From assembly GCF_023856365.1 (NCBI RefSeq), contig NC_064542.1:18886863-18950862 (forward strand): a DNA stretch of 64,000 nt, read 5' to 3'. The notes beneath the pieces were generated by a model that saw only the letters and a list, made by a program, of their open reading frames with translations, did no database searches and was not told where the DNA came from. Numbering within the stretch: position 1 is the first letter of the stretch; every line of letters begins with the position of its first letter. This document shows positions 45,746-58,800 of the stretch, one piece after another. The stretch is from Brienomyrus brachyistius. Taxonomy: Eukaryota; Chordata; Actinopteri; Osteoglossiformes; Mormyridae. The translations under genes and the position numbers were made by a program.

Positions 45746-47703
45746 CCTGCCATTTCCTTTCATTCAAATTCTGCTGTTACCTTCTGGAGCTTCTCTCTCT
45801 GCTCACTATGGAGTCAAACGCAGGTTAAGCTGTTGACCTCAAGCCCCTGTCTTCCCTCAGCCTGCTGCCCCCACCACTGTCTTTCCTGTGTGCTGATTTA
45901 CCGGCATGGTTTCTGAAAGGCTTGCCTCAGTCTGTCCACTGTCATGATATACACTGTAGCCTGCCATTACCCAACATCGTATTCGTTATCATGGCCGATA
46001 ACAGCCCCTGCCCTCATTGCAGACAGGTAGGATGTTTGGAAAGAAATGTGCCCTCGGTCTTTATGATTACTGACCCTATATATATCACTTCAGAATGTTC
46101 CCAGCAGCCGGTGATGCGCTCCATGCGTTATTAATGAAAGAACAAGGGTGGAAAATGGCTTTAGCAAAGGATGTGCTTCGTTACGTTATAAAAATGTTAA
46201 CAAAGTGTTTGCTGTCTGATCTCTGTCTGCTAGGGGCAAATTGAGCCTGTGTTCACACACAGTGATGAGGTTGCTTAGCCAGTGTGTGTGTGGGGTTTTC
46301 TTTTGTATGCGGGAACGAGAGAGAGGAAGAGTAGGAAGCAGGTGTATTTCCAAGCAGCCGAGATGCAGGAGTGGAATGAGAAAGAAAATTAAAAGCTGAT
46401 TACAGTCTCATCCTGCCCTATAGAAGTGGCCAGCAGGGAGAGAGAGAGAGAGATGAGAGAAAGGGAGGGAGGGAGTGAGTGAGTGAGAGAGAGAGAGTCT
46501 GCATTGCATGTGAGGCTAAAAATAAAACCTGCAGAGCCGATCCTGAAATCTGCAGTGAGGCACACATTCATTCAACAAAAGCAGAAGCCCAGTTATGCAA
46601 TGTGACAACAGCACACGCACACAGATACACAGCCGCAATCCTAATCCCCGCGTACGCCACGTCCGCGATCGGTTAGCTTCTCTGCTCAGGCACGTGAGCC
46701 GTTCCTGGGCGAAGGGAGCCCAGGTCTGTGGTGTCCATTTTCCGGAACGTTCCAGACTGTTCTGAGGGGGGCCGCTCGGCCGGCCCCGCTGCTGTCACCG
46801 CCGACGTCTGACGAGGGGTCACCGCAGAACCGCTTCTGACGATGTTTCCATAAATATTAGGATGGGAACGAAGACCATCAAAAAAAAAAAAAAAAATCCC
46901 AGACCAGATGGTTGCCATAGCAACCCAAGGTAGGACCGATAAGCGCTCTTGCTTGTGAGAAGCAGAGACAGAAAGAGTGTGGCCCGACAGATTGGTCAAG
47001 ACAGGAAACATGAAAACAAAGGCAAAACAAACAGAAAATGAGGTAAAATACCATGGTGAATGCCATCGTCCTCCTCAGCTCTGACCTCTTTTTTATTTAC
47101 TTCTTTTATTTCTTTAAGTGTCTCCCATTTGCTGATCTCTCTTAATTGTAGGATATGTTACTTTTCTGCCATGGCGGGGGGCACATCTGTATTGAAACAC
47201 TGCCTGATTTACCACTCTTTTTAATTCCCCCCCCCCCCCCCCCCCCCCCCCCCACCGCCTCCTGTTCTAGTTGGAGCAGGAAGGTCGCAGGCCTTTTAAT
47301 TGGTATCCTGGTGAGCGGACGTTAAGCCAAGGGACCCTTGGATGGTCACAGAGCCGCATTCGGCCACCACAGTCCTGCTCACACGCTTCCCAGTGTGTCT
47401 GTGGTTGTGTGTGTGTGGGGGGGGGTGCGGTGCTGTCCTTTGGGGTCTGGGGGAAGCACGCCAAGCCCACTTCAGTGACAGGGGGAGTGTGAGCAGGTAT
47501 CCATGTGAAAAGAAGCAAAATGCCATTTCCATTGTGAGTGTTCATCTGCAGCAGCAGCTCCCAGCAGTCCGTAAATAAAACCTGCACCACTGGCTGTGAC
47601 TTTGAGGTCATAATGCCGCTTTATACATAAGCAGCCAGCCTTTCCAAAACCCACTGCGATCGTCGAAGCTGCGGTTCCTCCAACCAGACCGCTCCCTGTT
47701 TAG
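45746..47703. other. nlgn2: nlgn2 intron 3: no gene seen
   Basis: It contains a GA microsatellite (about 46435-46500), a CpG-richer patch (about 46645-46840), a poly(A) at 46880-46895 and an uninterrupted run of 27 C at 47227-47253. No exon was recognised. Confidence 0.5.
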
Positions 47704-47708
47704 AATAT

Positions 47709-48075
47709 AGAACTGCAGTTACTGTCCATCTCTTCCTGTTCATTCCCAACAGCTATAGAACTGCAGTTACTGTAACCCCGCCTCTTCCTGTTTACTCCCA
47801 ACAGCTATAGAACTGCAGTTACAGTAACCCTGCCTCTTCCTGTCCTTTCCCAACAGCTGTAGAACTGCAGTTACTGTAACCCCGCCTCTTCCTGTATATT
47901 CCCAACAGCTATAGAGCTGCAACTTTGTTAACCACACCCCTTCCTGTCTATTTTCATCATCTACTGAATCGCAGGTCCTGTAAACCCTCCCCTTCCTGCC
48001 TACTCCCATAATCTATAAAACTGCAGCTGCTTTAACCCTACCTCATGTAATCCTGTCCAGTATCTACAGAACTGC
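47709..48075 (+). repeat. 52-bp minisatellite, seven to eight copies
   Basis: The landmark AACTGCAG or its variants occurs at 47711, 47759, 47811, 47863, 47915, 47967, 48019 and 48070, giving 52-bp spacing with 48 and 51 at the two ends. Units also carry CCGCCTCTTCCTGT and CCCAACAGCTATAG. Central units are more alike than the outer ones. Confidence 0.9.
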
Positions 48076-49660
48076 AGACCCCAGCATCCTTGAACCTCCT
48101 TAATGGATCCCATGAGCTCGAAATTACCTGAGGTACTTGCATTTGCAGTACCATTGTGCCAGGCAGACTTTTTCTCTCAGATGCTTTTCCCTGAAAAAAA
48201 AATAAAAAAGAAAAAAACATTGATACGTCGTCACAGTTCGGAATAACCCCAACCCCACCCGCCGTGTCCCACTGAACACAGGAAACGCAAAGAGGCACAG
48301 CACAGCATCCCCATTTGCAGCTGTTCAAACTAATTAACTGATGAACTTGAGAGAGACTCGAACACTGCCAGTCAGCCTGGCCTAACGGCCTTCCGAAGAT
48401 GTTTGAAGCCAAAGGACATGACCTGCGACACAGGGACACTTGGAAAACAATCATTCTCAAATGCTTTTACTGCTTAAAGGTCCCACAGACCACAGAGACA
48501 AATCATCCTAATTACTTTCGTAATCTATGTGCGAATTTATTTGATCTGTTATCTGCTTGTCATTCAGGCTGTGCTCATCTCACACTCAAACCATACTCCA
48601 CGGCCTTGTGATTATCCCAGCTCCCACAATGCACCTCTGCCCTGGCCCCCCCACCACAGAGCCCCGAAATGCTCCCCGACATGACGTCTTTGAAGTGGAC
48701 GAGTTGGAGCGTGTTTGCGTGTGCGTGTGTCCGCTGCTTCTCTGATCTCTGCGCTGTCAGAGTAGGATGAAAACGGCAAACAAGGGATTGTGAGCAATCC
48801 GGCTGCATGAAGCATGGCTAAGACTGCTGCCACACGGATCCCGCCTGCAGCCAGGTGGGATCACGCGGATTCTGGGGAGTGGGTGAGTCTGGACTGACAG
48901 GTATCGAGTCGCTAATTGTCAGAAGGCCCAGTGATGTCAGTAGTGTTTCTAGGTGTGGGTTGCTGTCGTGCTTCAGAGCGATGAGATCTCACCTGCGCGT
49001 GGCTCCTGAAGCAGCGGACATGGACAGCACGATGGCGGATCCGCCTCACAGAACGCTGCCGTTCCTCGGTGGGATCCTCATTGGCCTGGCTGCCTCTTTG
49101 TTTCCTGTTGGGGGTGGGGTCAGCCCCGGCACCGCCGTCATGCATGGAGCGTGCCCCCCGAGGCCTCTAAACACGTCCATTAGTGTGATCAGCCTGTCCC
49201 ATCCTTGATAAAGTGCATATACTATATATTACCGTGGCCATTACCAGTAAACACATAGGTACAAACAAACAGTACACAAGCAGTACAGGTAATTAACGGC
49301 CAATTGGCAAGCGAACAGCTGAGACAGTGAGATCAGTGCGCTCAGGGCCCCTGGGACTTTCAGACCCCCATATTAGGGTGCACGCCTCACCATTAAAGGA
49401 GCGGCATTAGCAGTAAGCTAATGAGGGTACGGGGGGTGTGGGGGGGGGTGGAGTATGGCAGAACACATAACAGGGCTAAAATGGGAAAGAAAGGTACCTG
49501 AGCGAGGTGCGCGGATTTCAGCCAAGCAGAACTCAGGCCGTCTCGTGATGAGAAGGAGTGCCATGTCACGCAGGTGGGGGTGGGGCTCAGGCGTAGGGGG
49601 CTGAGGGCACATTGCCCCTGTTCTAACACATTTTGACAAAGCATTTTTAAAAAAATAAAC
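48076..49660. other. nlgn2: nlgn2 intron 3: no gene seen
   Basis: No element or exon recognised. A G-rich block lies at about 49428-49450. Confidence 0.45.
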
Positions 49661-49924
49661 AGTAATGCTTTACATTAACTGTACATTCATAATGCTTTTA
49701 TAATGCATTCGTAGAACTTCGATGCATCTTCATAATGCATTCATAGAACATTCATAGGCACTATGTAAATATACCTTAACATCCTAACATACCTTAACTG
49801 CTTTAATATACATTAATAACAAACATTGCATGATAATACAAACAGTACTTACATGCTGCTTATGAATGTTCTATGAATGCATAATGAATGCATTATGGAA
49901 GTGCAGATAATGTAAAGCGTTACT
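49661..49924. mobile_element. 264-bp palindromic MITE
   Basis: The left end AGTAATGCTTTACATTAACT and the right end in reverse AGTAACGCTTTACATTATCT are inverted repeats, 19 of 21 bases matching. Inside, CATTCATAGAACATTCATA pairs with TATGAATGTTCTATGAATG near the right end. Both flanks carry AAAC, a possible short duplication. The superfamily is not clear. Confidence 0.65.
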
Positions 49925-50288
49925 AAACAAAAATACAAAAAAAATAGGCTAAACGTGTTTTTAAAAATTAAAAGTAATCTAAAATATTTTTGCAACACAA
50001 GAAACAGGGTGTCACAGGTATGGACAGGTGTTAATCCTGATTGACTTCTTCACGCTGCCAGAATGACCTCATTCGGGAAAGAAGCTCAGTTCTCATGGAG
50101 AGGAATCACATAGAGAGCATTCACTCACAGAGGTGAGCTCACAGCCCTGCCCTGTGCAAAGATTACCGGTCCAGGCCCTTGGTGGTCTTGCTCTTTTTAA
50201 TTAACCAAATGTCTGTCTTCTCTAAGTAACAGAAGTATTGAGTATTCTGGGTGATGTATGAAAAACCAGTCTGTCCAGTTATTGCGTA

Positions 50289-50777
50289 CAGATACTCCTC
50301 ACTTAACGACCTACCTGTTTAATGACCACCCAGACTTACAACCAGCTCTCTGACCAGCTGCTATTGTACACTGTACGAGAACTTTGGTCATGGAAACGGC
50401 AGCGTGGCATCTCAGTGTCAAGGATCTCATCTCCCATCACCCTTTCTCAGTCTCGTTCTTGCAGTCGGTCACTATTCACCACACTAGCGCTCACAATGTC
50501 CAAGACTATATATTTTGTCTATAAATTTCTACTTTATTGTGCATCCCATAGTACAAGATGTGGGCGAGAATAAATACGAACAATTACAAATATACAAAAA
50601 ATATAAGAAATGGTGCAAAGGTGACATTGAAACAATATCTAAAGACAGTTGACACAAACTCACTACCAGTACAGTATGTCTGAAATATCAGTAAGGGGCG
50701 GCTCCTCACTTATCGACAACTTCACTTAACGACCTAGTCGTAGGAACAGAACTCAGTCGTTAAGTGAGGAGTGTCTG
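50289..50777. mobile_element. Palindromic non-autonomous DNA transposon, Tigger-like
   Basis: The terminal inverted repeats are CAGATACTCCTCACTTAACG on the left and CAGACACTCCTCACTTAACG read from the right, 22 bp with one mismatch. The left flank is TA (50287-50288); the right flank is CA, possibly a mutated TA. Additional CACTTAACGAC copies lie just inside the right end. There is no transposase. The ends recall Tigger/pogo-type elements, which is inference. Confidence 0.65.
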
Positions 50778-51727
50778 CATTTCATTTAGTGCTACGAAAC
50801 TCCTATTAAAAAGGAATTCAAATTTTTATAACAGTAATATTACAGTAGAAATTTGAATATTAATTACAATAATACTACAAGAATACCCAGTTCATCATAG
50901 CGTGGTAGCCTGAGCCAGTTGTGTACGACTAACTGTGATGGTGAAACCTGCAACGTTTGCCCATTACTGCCTTAAGTGAGGGAAACAGTGAGAATACAAC
51001 ATATAACAACACATTTTTATGCATTTAGCTACCCACACACAGAAACGCTAGCATCAACAACAAAAAGTCATGTTAAGTGTGGCATGAAATTATACTATCA
51101 AATGATTGACATAGGCTTACATGCATAAAATAGCTTAAAACTTAAACAACATCAGGCCTTTAAATGCTGCCTTTGGTTTAGGCTACATCTCACTATGCAT
51201 ATGCAGTATTTAATTTGTCATACTATCCATACATAATGCTGCGGTACTTGGTTATTTTGATGGTATTTTCCAAAGCACTGCTCTCTGTTCACCAAGCAGA
51301 GGGGAGCCTCTAAAGTAAAAACTGCCGGCTAAATGCAGAAGCGTTTCCAGATTGTGCTTTTCAGGTTTGTGGGAGTTACTGTATTACCACATTCTTCTTC
51401 TGATTCATACATTATTTCGCTAGTTTCTGTGCTGACTAGTTTTAGCCATTTTGAATAGCTTAATTAATTTACGGCTCTCTGTCCCTAGCGGCGGATCCCG
51501 TGCTCTATGTTAATTGAAAAGGGCCAATTGGCAAAACAAAAATGAGGAAATGTGCATTAGATGGCTTCTTGTCTGCATAATTCTTCAAAAATTCAAATAT
51601 GTGTTACCGCCATTGAATATTTTTAAAATTTGAATTTTATTCAAATAACAAAGTTTGATCTCCATGCCCTAGTTTCACCTAGTTTGTTGTATTTTTGGTA
51701 CCATTTTCCAGGCTTCTTACCACCATC
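50778..51727. other. nlgn2: nlgn2 intron 3: AT-rich, no gene seen
   Basis: AT-rich sequence with no recognisable exon or element. Confidence 0.45.
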
Positions 51728-51905
51728 CTGGGGTGCTGTTTGGCTCTGCGTGTCAGGACTCTGTGTCTGACATTAGGGGGTTGCCAGTTTAAATCCCATA
51801 TGGCAAGTAGAATGTTTTCACAGCTGGGTGTTGAGCAAAGAACATAACCCTGTTTGGGGCAGGGACACTCTCTGACCATGCTTTTTGGTTCACACTTAGG
51901 TCAAA
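51728..51905 (+). repeat. Degenerate tRNA-like SINE
   Basis: A B-box-like CCAGTTTAAATCCC, then TGTTGAGCAAAGAACATAAC and CTCTGACCATGCTT match the order of motifs in the copy at 58801-58996. The 3' AAATG tail is not clear. Confidence 0.4.
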
Positions 51906-53605
51906 AGCATTTGTGAATTAAATTTAAACGATATTTTATCTTAGCAAACTCAAGGGTACAAGAGCAGCACCTACTAGGGATTTAAGGGAAGAGGGATGGA
52001 GCTTGTGAATGGCTGCTTTCTGCATGCCATTGTGGTGAAGATGTCCCCCCCCCCCGTACTGCACAGGAGGCTGCTTGAGCTACAGGGCCCAGCAGACAGC
52101 ATCACCTCCATGCCTACGCAGCTCTTATGACAAGCTATCTAAAGCCATCTCCCCTCTTCCCACCACCCTTGCGGAAAAGCGCTTCATTCTCATCATTCTC
52201 TGGGCATGTTACACATCCACCTCCCCCCCACCCCCCCATGCCGCAATCAATCCTGTGTGGCCGTCCGTCCGTTTCCCATTTGCAGGCCTCACAACAAATT
52301 GCCATCTCTCTGTTCCAGTTGCAACCCCCCATCCTTCTTTCCACCCCCATCTCAGTTCACCTGTCTGTTGCCTCCCTCCCGCCTCCTCTTGCTGTTGTTT
52401 GGGTTCCAGTTCGTCTGGGACGTCATGCCTAGATTTCCTCAGCATCTATCTTTTTTCCATGTCTATCTACAGCTCTCTCCCCATCGATCAATTTTCCTTT
52501 GACACCCATCACTGTTCTTAATTCTTCCCCACTTCTCCTTATTATGAATTTTCATGGCACTAAACTCATGGAGTCCTAGGAACTCCTTTTCTTAAGGGTT
52601 AAAATATCCTCTCCCCATCCCCAAAAGTTCATCCAAAAACTTATATGGTCTTTTCACCCACTGCTGTCCAGTGAAATCTGGTTGATTTTTGACACAAGGC
52701 CATGACTGGCCAATTCGGCTTTCGGACATGCTGCGCTGAGCTAACAGTAATGCTGCAAAAGCCCCGCCCACGAGCAGCAGCTAGCAGCCGGGACAGGAGG
52801 CAAGGCAGCGCTGTGCTTCTTGTCATCGGGTTGCATCAGGCGGTCCTTATCAGTGCCTTTCCTGACGGGTCCAATTGAGTGACAGGGCCTTGCTGGGCAC
52901 GATTACATGCTTTGCTGTCACCTGCATGTGGCCCATGTACGTAACCCCTCCAGCACAAGCGTGGCTTTGTCAGACTGGAGGAGACAGAGTGACATGGTGG
53001 GATAAGTACATCCCTTACATTATCAAAGGGGAGCCACACCAAGGAAATGAGCCCCTCCCCAACTCAGATGTCACCTTGGTGCTCCAGCAAGGTGCTATGA
53101 TACCTGTACACCCTGCAGACTCCTCCTGACCAACACGGCTCCTCACTGACTTCCTGGAGGTCACCTCCAGTCCTAGACCACAAACACCTAAGGACAGTGT
53201 TGCCAAGACAACTCTAATGATAATGAATTGTTTAATCGATGTTCTCTGTAGCCTGCCTTCTTACAGTAAGCCATCATTTGTTTACAAAATGCAAACAAAA
53301 GCAAAATATTGATGCATGATTTAATAGTAGTAAATTTTTTACATTGTATGGTGGATAATGTGTTTAGGATGTTTCACACGAGAATGTTCTGGAAGGAAAA
53401 TTTAGGAGAAATCAAACACACTCAGCAGCTGCTCGTACACTGATAAGTTTTAACACTCGTTAACGGCAGCCTGTAAACATTTGTCTTCTGCGGGGTTAGT
53501 GCCTCCTTCAGTGCGTCCTGCTGAGCGATCATCTTTAATGCGATGTGACGGACAGATGCTTCTTCAGTAGGCCTCCCGAGCACTGGGGCAGGCATACATG
53601 GCCTC
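51906..53605. other. nlgn2: nlgn2 intron 3: no gene seen
   Basis: C runs occur near 52045-52054. A C/T-rich region at about 52210-52460 gives long Pro/Ser-rich frames by composition only. No exon was recognised. Confidence 0.45.
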
Positions 53606-54150
53606 TCCCACACACACACACTCTGTTAGTGCACAGATAAACCCACACACACTCACACACACACTCTGTTAGTGCACAGATAAACCCACCCACACACACA
53701 CACACTCTGTTAGTGCATAGATAAACCCACACACACTCACACACACAATCTGTTAGTGCACAGATAAACCCACACACACACACACACTCTCTGTTAGTAC
53801 ACAGATAAACCCACACACACACACTCTGTTAGTGCACAGATAAACCCACACACACTCACACACACACACTCTATTAGTGCACAGATAAACCCACACACAC
53901 ACACACACTCTCTGTTAGTGCACAGATAAACCCACACACACACACACACTCTGTTAGTGCACAGATGAACCCATACATTCTGTTAGTGCACAGATAAATC
54001 CACCCACACACATACTCTTGTTAGTGCACAGGCACATCTGCACACAAACACTCTGCTATTGCACAGATATGCCTGCACAAACACACCCTGTTAGTGCACA
54101 GATACACCTGCACACACACACTCTCTGCTAATGCACAGATATACCCTGAC
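53606..54150 (+). repeat. VNTR built on CTGTTAGTGCACAGATAAACCC plus CA runs
   Basis: About a dozen copies of a unit TGTTAGTGCACAGATAAACC are separated by (CA)n spacers of varying length, so the period varies from about 30 to 48 bp. Copies degrade towards 54150. On the minus strand it reads as Cys/Val-rich low-complexity frames, which are not genes. Confidence 0.9.
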
Positions 54151-57100
54151 ACACACTACCCACCGACAGACATACACACTCTTTAACTCTACATGCACCC
54201 ACTCTGTCTTTATACAGATACAATCATATTCACTATCTCCGCACATACAAAGTATACCTATATACAATGCATGCATACTAAATGTACAGAAATGCACTCA
54301 TGCTATACTTGCATACTCCAAGCTACATTAACACACCCTCTGCACACACGCGTGCTTCCCATGTGCTTTCTCATGCTTTCTTCGTGCTTTCTCATGCACA
54401 GATGTGCACATACAGCCTTCACACAGCCCTCATGCGTTCTGCATCTTCTTTGCTTATCTATGTGCTACCGCAGGCCTACCCTGCACTGTTGGTAATGATG
54501 TCCGACCCGGTCAGTAAGCCCGAGACGTAGGAAACTCACTTCTGCACTGAGCCAGTCCAGCCTCAAGAGAATGTGACATTTTAAATAAGACTTGAGACAG
54601 AAGATACTTCAACCCCCATCACATTCAGATTTAGAATCAACAGGTTTCTGTTATGCAGTGTAATATGTGTGGGGGAGGAGCGTTCCTCATCAAGTAGCTA
54701 ACATTTGATCGCCCAAGGACAGGCATCCTCCTGTTCGTAGATGCACAGTGTTGGCCTCCACGTAGAGCCATGGCCATGGAACCCGGGAATGTGGCAGCAT
54801 GCGGGAAGCTGGATCTCTGCATGCCAGCAGGGCGCCCCCCTCCAATGGCTCCTCGCTGTTCTTCCCGTCAGGCTGAGCCTCACAGGTTGAGACGTGTTGC
54901 CCTGCGTCAGATGTGCTGATTCTTCCAGCTGCTCGTGGGCTGTTAGCATGATGAGCCTTTTTTAACACGCCCTCTAGAGATATGTCAACGTCTATAAAAT
55001 AGCAGATCGCACAGTATATTTTTATCTTTTTCTTGCCAACCAGATGTTGCCTCGCAGATATAATTAACTATAATTAACTATTACATTTTTTCATGTCAAC
55101 AGTCATATGCGCCTGACTGGTGTTGATTGCATGCTTGAGATGGAAGACTGTGATGGTCTCAAGACTCCATTCCATCATCCACAAGTATGAACTATGGAAA
55201 TGAGCCGGGAAAACCTGCGGCAGGCAGGAAGGTCATATGCCTTCATTCACCCTTCGGTCACTGGTTGCGGTCAGCTTAAAACTGGCAGTGTATGGTAATT
55301 CCACCCGTCTGCTCCCAGATGACTTCTGGGCCACCCATCTGACAAAAATGGTCAAGCAGTCCTTGGCAGGTCAGGCTAGAAAATCTTTTGTCAATGTTTA
55401 AAAAGTAGAAATACCCTTGCTTGAGTCCTTGATTCCACAGGAAGCTTGTTTTTCAGCTCAGCACTATCTCGATGAAGACATTATTGCTCTGACAGTTCAT
55501 CTTCCATCACCGAGCTCCTACTGCACATAGAAATTCACACTCTTTGAAAGAGTGCTATTTTTTCCCAGAATTCATTGCACCAGCCCAACTCTGCTGGAAC
55601 TTCTGCAGGTGCCACCTGAAACAGTCGGGTAACCCCCTTTCATTCCTCATGCCCAGGTGTAGCTGTGATGCTAACCCTCCCCTCCTCCTCCAATTTAGGA
55701 GTGCGCCAACAGATTGAAGTGCTCAGAGGAGAGTCCATAAAGAATCAAATTGATCACTTTCCAAATGGGAGCCATATCATTGTCTGACTTAAGCGCTTTG
55801 CTGCAAATTGCCTCTTGAAGAGTTCCCTGGGGCCGGAGATGTCCGTGGCGGGTTGGCAAGGCCCAGGACTCTCGATAAAGTTTTTCCGGACCGTGGTTGC
55901 ATTTTAGCCATGTCTAGCCTTTGCTGGAGCTACACACTTCCGCAGATATAGCAACAAAATGTAGAGTTCATTTTCCCTTTGAAATATTTAAGCATAAATT
56001 TGCGACGATTACACCCCTCACTGTTGATATGTCTGTTGGTTCTGGCTGGTCTGTTGGGAAAACACCATAAAACGTGTCTGTTACTGGATCTGTCAAGTAA
56101 AAAATATTGCTTTATGTATTCTTACTCTTTTCATGGAAATTGTTTGATTTTTCACTAAGGTTTCTGACAGTATTTGTAAAAAAAAAACTTAGCGCGTAGC
56201 TGTACTTTCCTCTGCGTACATTGGATAAATTTGTCTTTGCTCAAATTAAATAGCATGCATTTCACCATCGTAAAGACCACATGGAGATTGTTTTGTTTCT
56301 GCAGTGTAACTCAGAATCTCCACAAATTCCTGTTGATACTAGTATCCTTTGAACTGGTCTCTCTTACCTTGCAATGGATCTACTTACTAGGATATGTGTT
56401 GCTACAGTACAGTAATATTTTTGGAACCCCATATAACTGACCAGTTCAGTTATCTGAAAAGCACATTTGAAATGGTCTGAAAATGAGACCTAAAATTTAT
56501 ACTGGAATTTCCTCTAGGGCATGAGGTTATTCATGGTAATTTTTGGTCATGGAAATGAGCAACTTGCATATGGATGTTTAAAAATGAATTAGCTTTCATC
56601 AGACACATCTGGTCCAGAATATTCTGCAGATCTCAGCACCATCTCCTACCGGAGTGACCTTACTCTCCCATTAGCTCATTAGCAACTGAGCTCTGACGGG
56701 AGAACAACCATCAGAGCTAGATCTTAAGGGAGCGTTTCTTTTAACATGGCTATTGAATTACAGGACAAAGATGAAAATGTATTATTGGCAACATACACAG
56801 TACAGAATAATCAGTACAGCAAAAATCAACCCTGTACAAATTTCAGAATAGGATATGCTGAAGGTCTGCTGGACTATTTCAGCTGTTGATTCTAACCCAA
56901 CCCAGTACATCTAATTTTATATAGTGGATATTAGGTCTACCCAGTTACCAATCCATTGGAATCCAGCTGGTGAGAGCATCTAATTTCAATTGGAGTTTTG
57001 GTGTCTTTGGAGCCTTCACTAATTAAAAACTCATTACTGAGATTAGGAGACCAAATTAGTGTTTGCAAGCTGGTATAAATGGTCAGTATCAGTTATGTGT

Positions 57101-57190
57101 CGATCCAGACCTTACTGTCTTACACAAACTAATACACTGGTTTGAGGGTCTGACTCCTCTTTGAGACAAGCCGAAAATGCTCCTAAATCT
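54151..57190. other. nlgn2: nlgn2 intron 3: no gene seen
   Basis: About 3 kb of mixed, unique-looking sequence without recognisable exons or elements. The block at about 54150-54480 is a degenerate CA/CATGC-rich extension of the VNTR. Confidence 0.45.
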
Positions 57191-57199
57191 TTGATCATT

Positions 57200-57480
57200 T
57201 TTCATTTTCGCCCTCCACCCCTTCCGGGGTGTGGGCCGCCAAAGGTAGATCTCCAGAGGTTTCTGTCCTGGGCCATTCTTTCTAGTTGACTCCAGGTGTA
57301 GCCCATCCTTGTCATTTCTGCCTCGAGGTCTCGTCTCCAGGTGTTTCTTGGACGGCCTCTCTTCTGCTTGCCTTGGGGGTTCCATCTGAGAGCCTGTCTG
57401 GTGATGTTGGTTTGTGGTTTGCGTAGGGTATGCCCTATCAATCCAAATCTTTGATAGGAAGCACTTATACCACACGTTGT
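57200..57480 (-). pseudogene. LINE ORF2 C-terminal fragment
   Basis: The minus-strand frame reads [20 protein letters not shown], then [20 protein letters not shown], then [20 protein letters not shown]. This is the typical C-terminal tail of non-LTR retrotransposon reverse-transcriptase proteins (IGHxLRK, GKRKRGRPRxTWRRDLE). The polymerase domain is not adjacent, so this is a truncated copy. The clade is not determined. Confidence 0.75.
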
Positions 57481-57519
57481 TTGCTCTTTGCCTCTAGGAA
57501 TGACCTGTGTCACTCGTTA

Positions 57520-58800
57520 GTCTCTCTTTGTGTCCCTCCCTCAATCTCATTTTCCCCCATTCTGTCACTCGTTAATTATGAATCTTGGTTGAGTAGAGAC
57601 TGTTGGTTGAGTGAGCCAAGTCGCCATGGCGATCCTTGCCTTCGCCTCCAGAAGCACAGGACCCAATTTTTTTTTTTTTAATTCAGGCCATTGTCCTGCA
57701 GAGAGTGGGAATATCTGAGCTCAATAGTAATATAATAATGACAGCCTAGTCCTGCTATTAGCACCTTCGAATTTGTTTACCATGGGCCGCAGTGCTGAAT
57801 GTTTTGCCATTTATGTGCGTGTGCAGGATCTTACTGAATCCCTACAGATTCAAGAACGATGGACTAGCTGCTTGTGAACAAAAGCCAGGAACAGAAGTTA
57901 ATGATTCAAGGTTTGCATTCTATAATTGGCATAATTATTGGTAGGGTAATGAGTTTTGTACTGTGTTTCAATCTTTGCTAATCAGCTAATCAGAAGCCGT
58001 CTCCTAATATAGGGATGTATTCCCATTGACATATAACCTTCTTTATACGTTTCAGCAAAATTTCACCAATAATCTTTTTATACACTTTCCTTATAACCTT
58101 GTTCACTCGTAATTCATAAAACTGAGTAGATTTCGTGAAAAGTAGTAGGGGTGTCCATCTGTCCCTCAATCCCCAGCCATTCACCCAGTTAAGAACACCT
58201 GACTTACGGACAACTCGTACTTACGAACGGACTGCTGCAAAGCCCACTATATTAAAAATATGGGTTATATAAAATGTACACGTTACTTTGTAACACTTTT
58301 GAAAACATTGCATAGCTTGTTCGTCAGCTCGAGGTACAGTATAGTACCACATTTATCGTATTTACTATACAATAATATTATTAATATTATTACTATTATC
58401 ATTATTATTATTGTTAATGAACTTGGAGTTTCAAAGCAATGCTGCAGTACTGTAGACAGTTGGACAGGATTTCCAATTTTGTACACACCTAAAAATTAGC
58501 ACCTTGGAAGCAAAAGACATGAGCTAACAGACCTAATTGAGATTCCAGTGTCCCTGATATTCTTGGGCAGACTGGCGCCTTCAGGCGTGTTACTCAACAC
58601 ATAAACATGTCAAGGATGAAATCTCATATAAGCCAACAAGAAATCTGCGTTGTACAGACATCTTTACCCTATTCGCCAATTATGTATGAGCCAGTATGAG
58701 CCTTGGAAACAGGAGTAATAACAAAGCTGCTTGTTCTTGTCACAGAACTGGAAAGTTACAGCTGCTGGAGATTATACAAATCACGTGATGTGCTAGTGTG
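57520..58800. other. nlgn2: nlgn2 intron 3: no gene seen
   Basis: The segment at about 58190-58235 (GACTTACGGACAACTCGTAC and following TTACGAACGG) looks like a fragment of a DNA-transposon end, not resolved. An (ATT)n-like run lies at 58371-58412. No exon was seen. Confidence 0.4.

Noticed and set aside
53535..53822. Cys-rich minus-strand frame resembling a small disulfide peptide
   Set aside because: The Cys/Val pattern is simply the translation of (GT)n and the VNTR core.
53606..54150. CRISPR-like array of repeats and spacers
   Set aside because: The spacers are CA runs rather than unique sequences, there are no cas genes, and the window is vertebrate.
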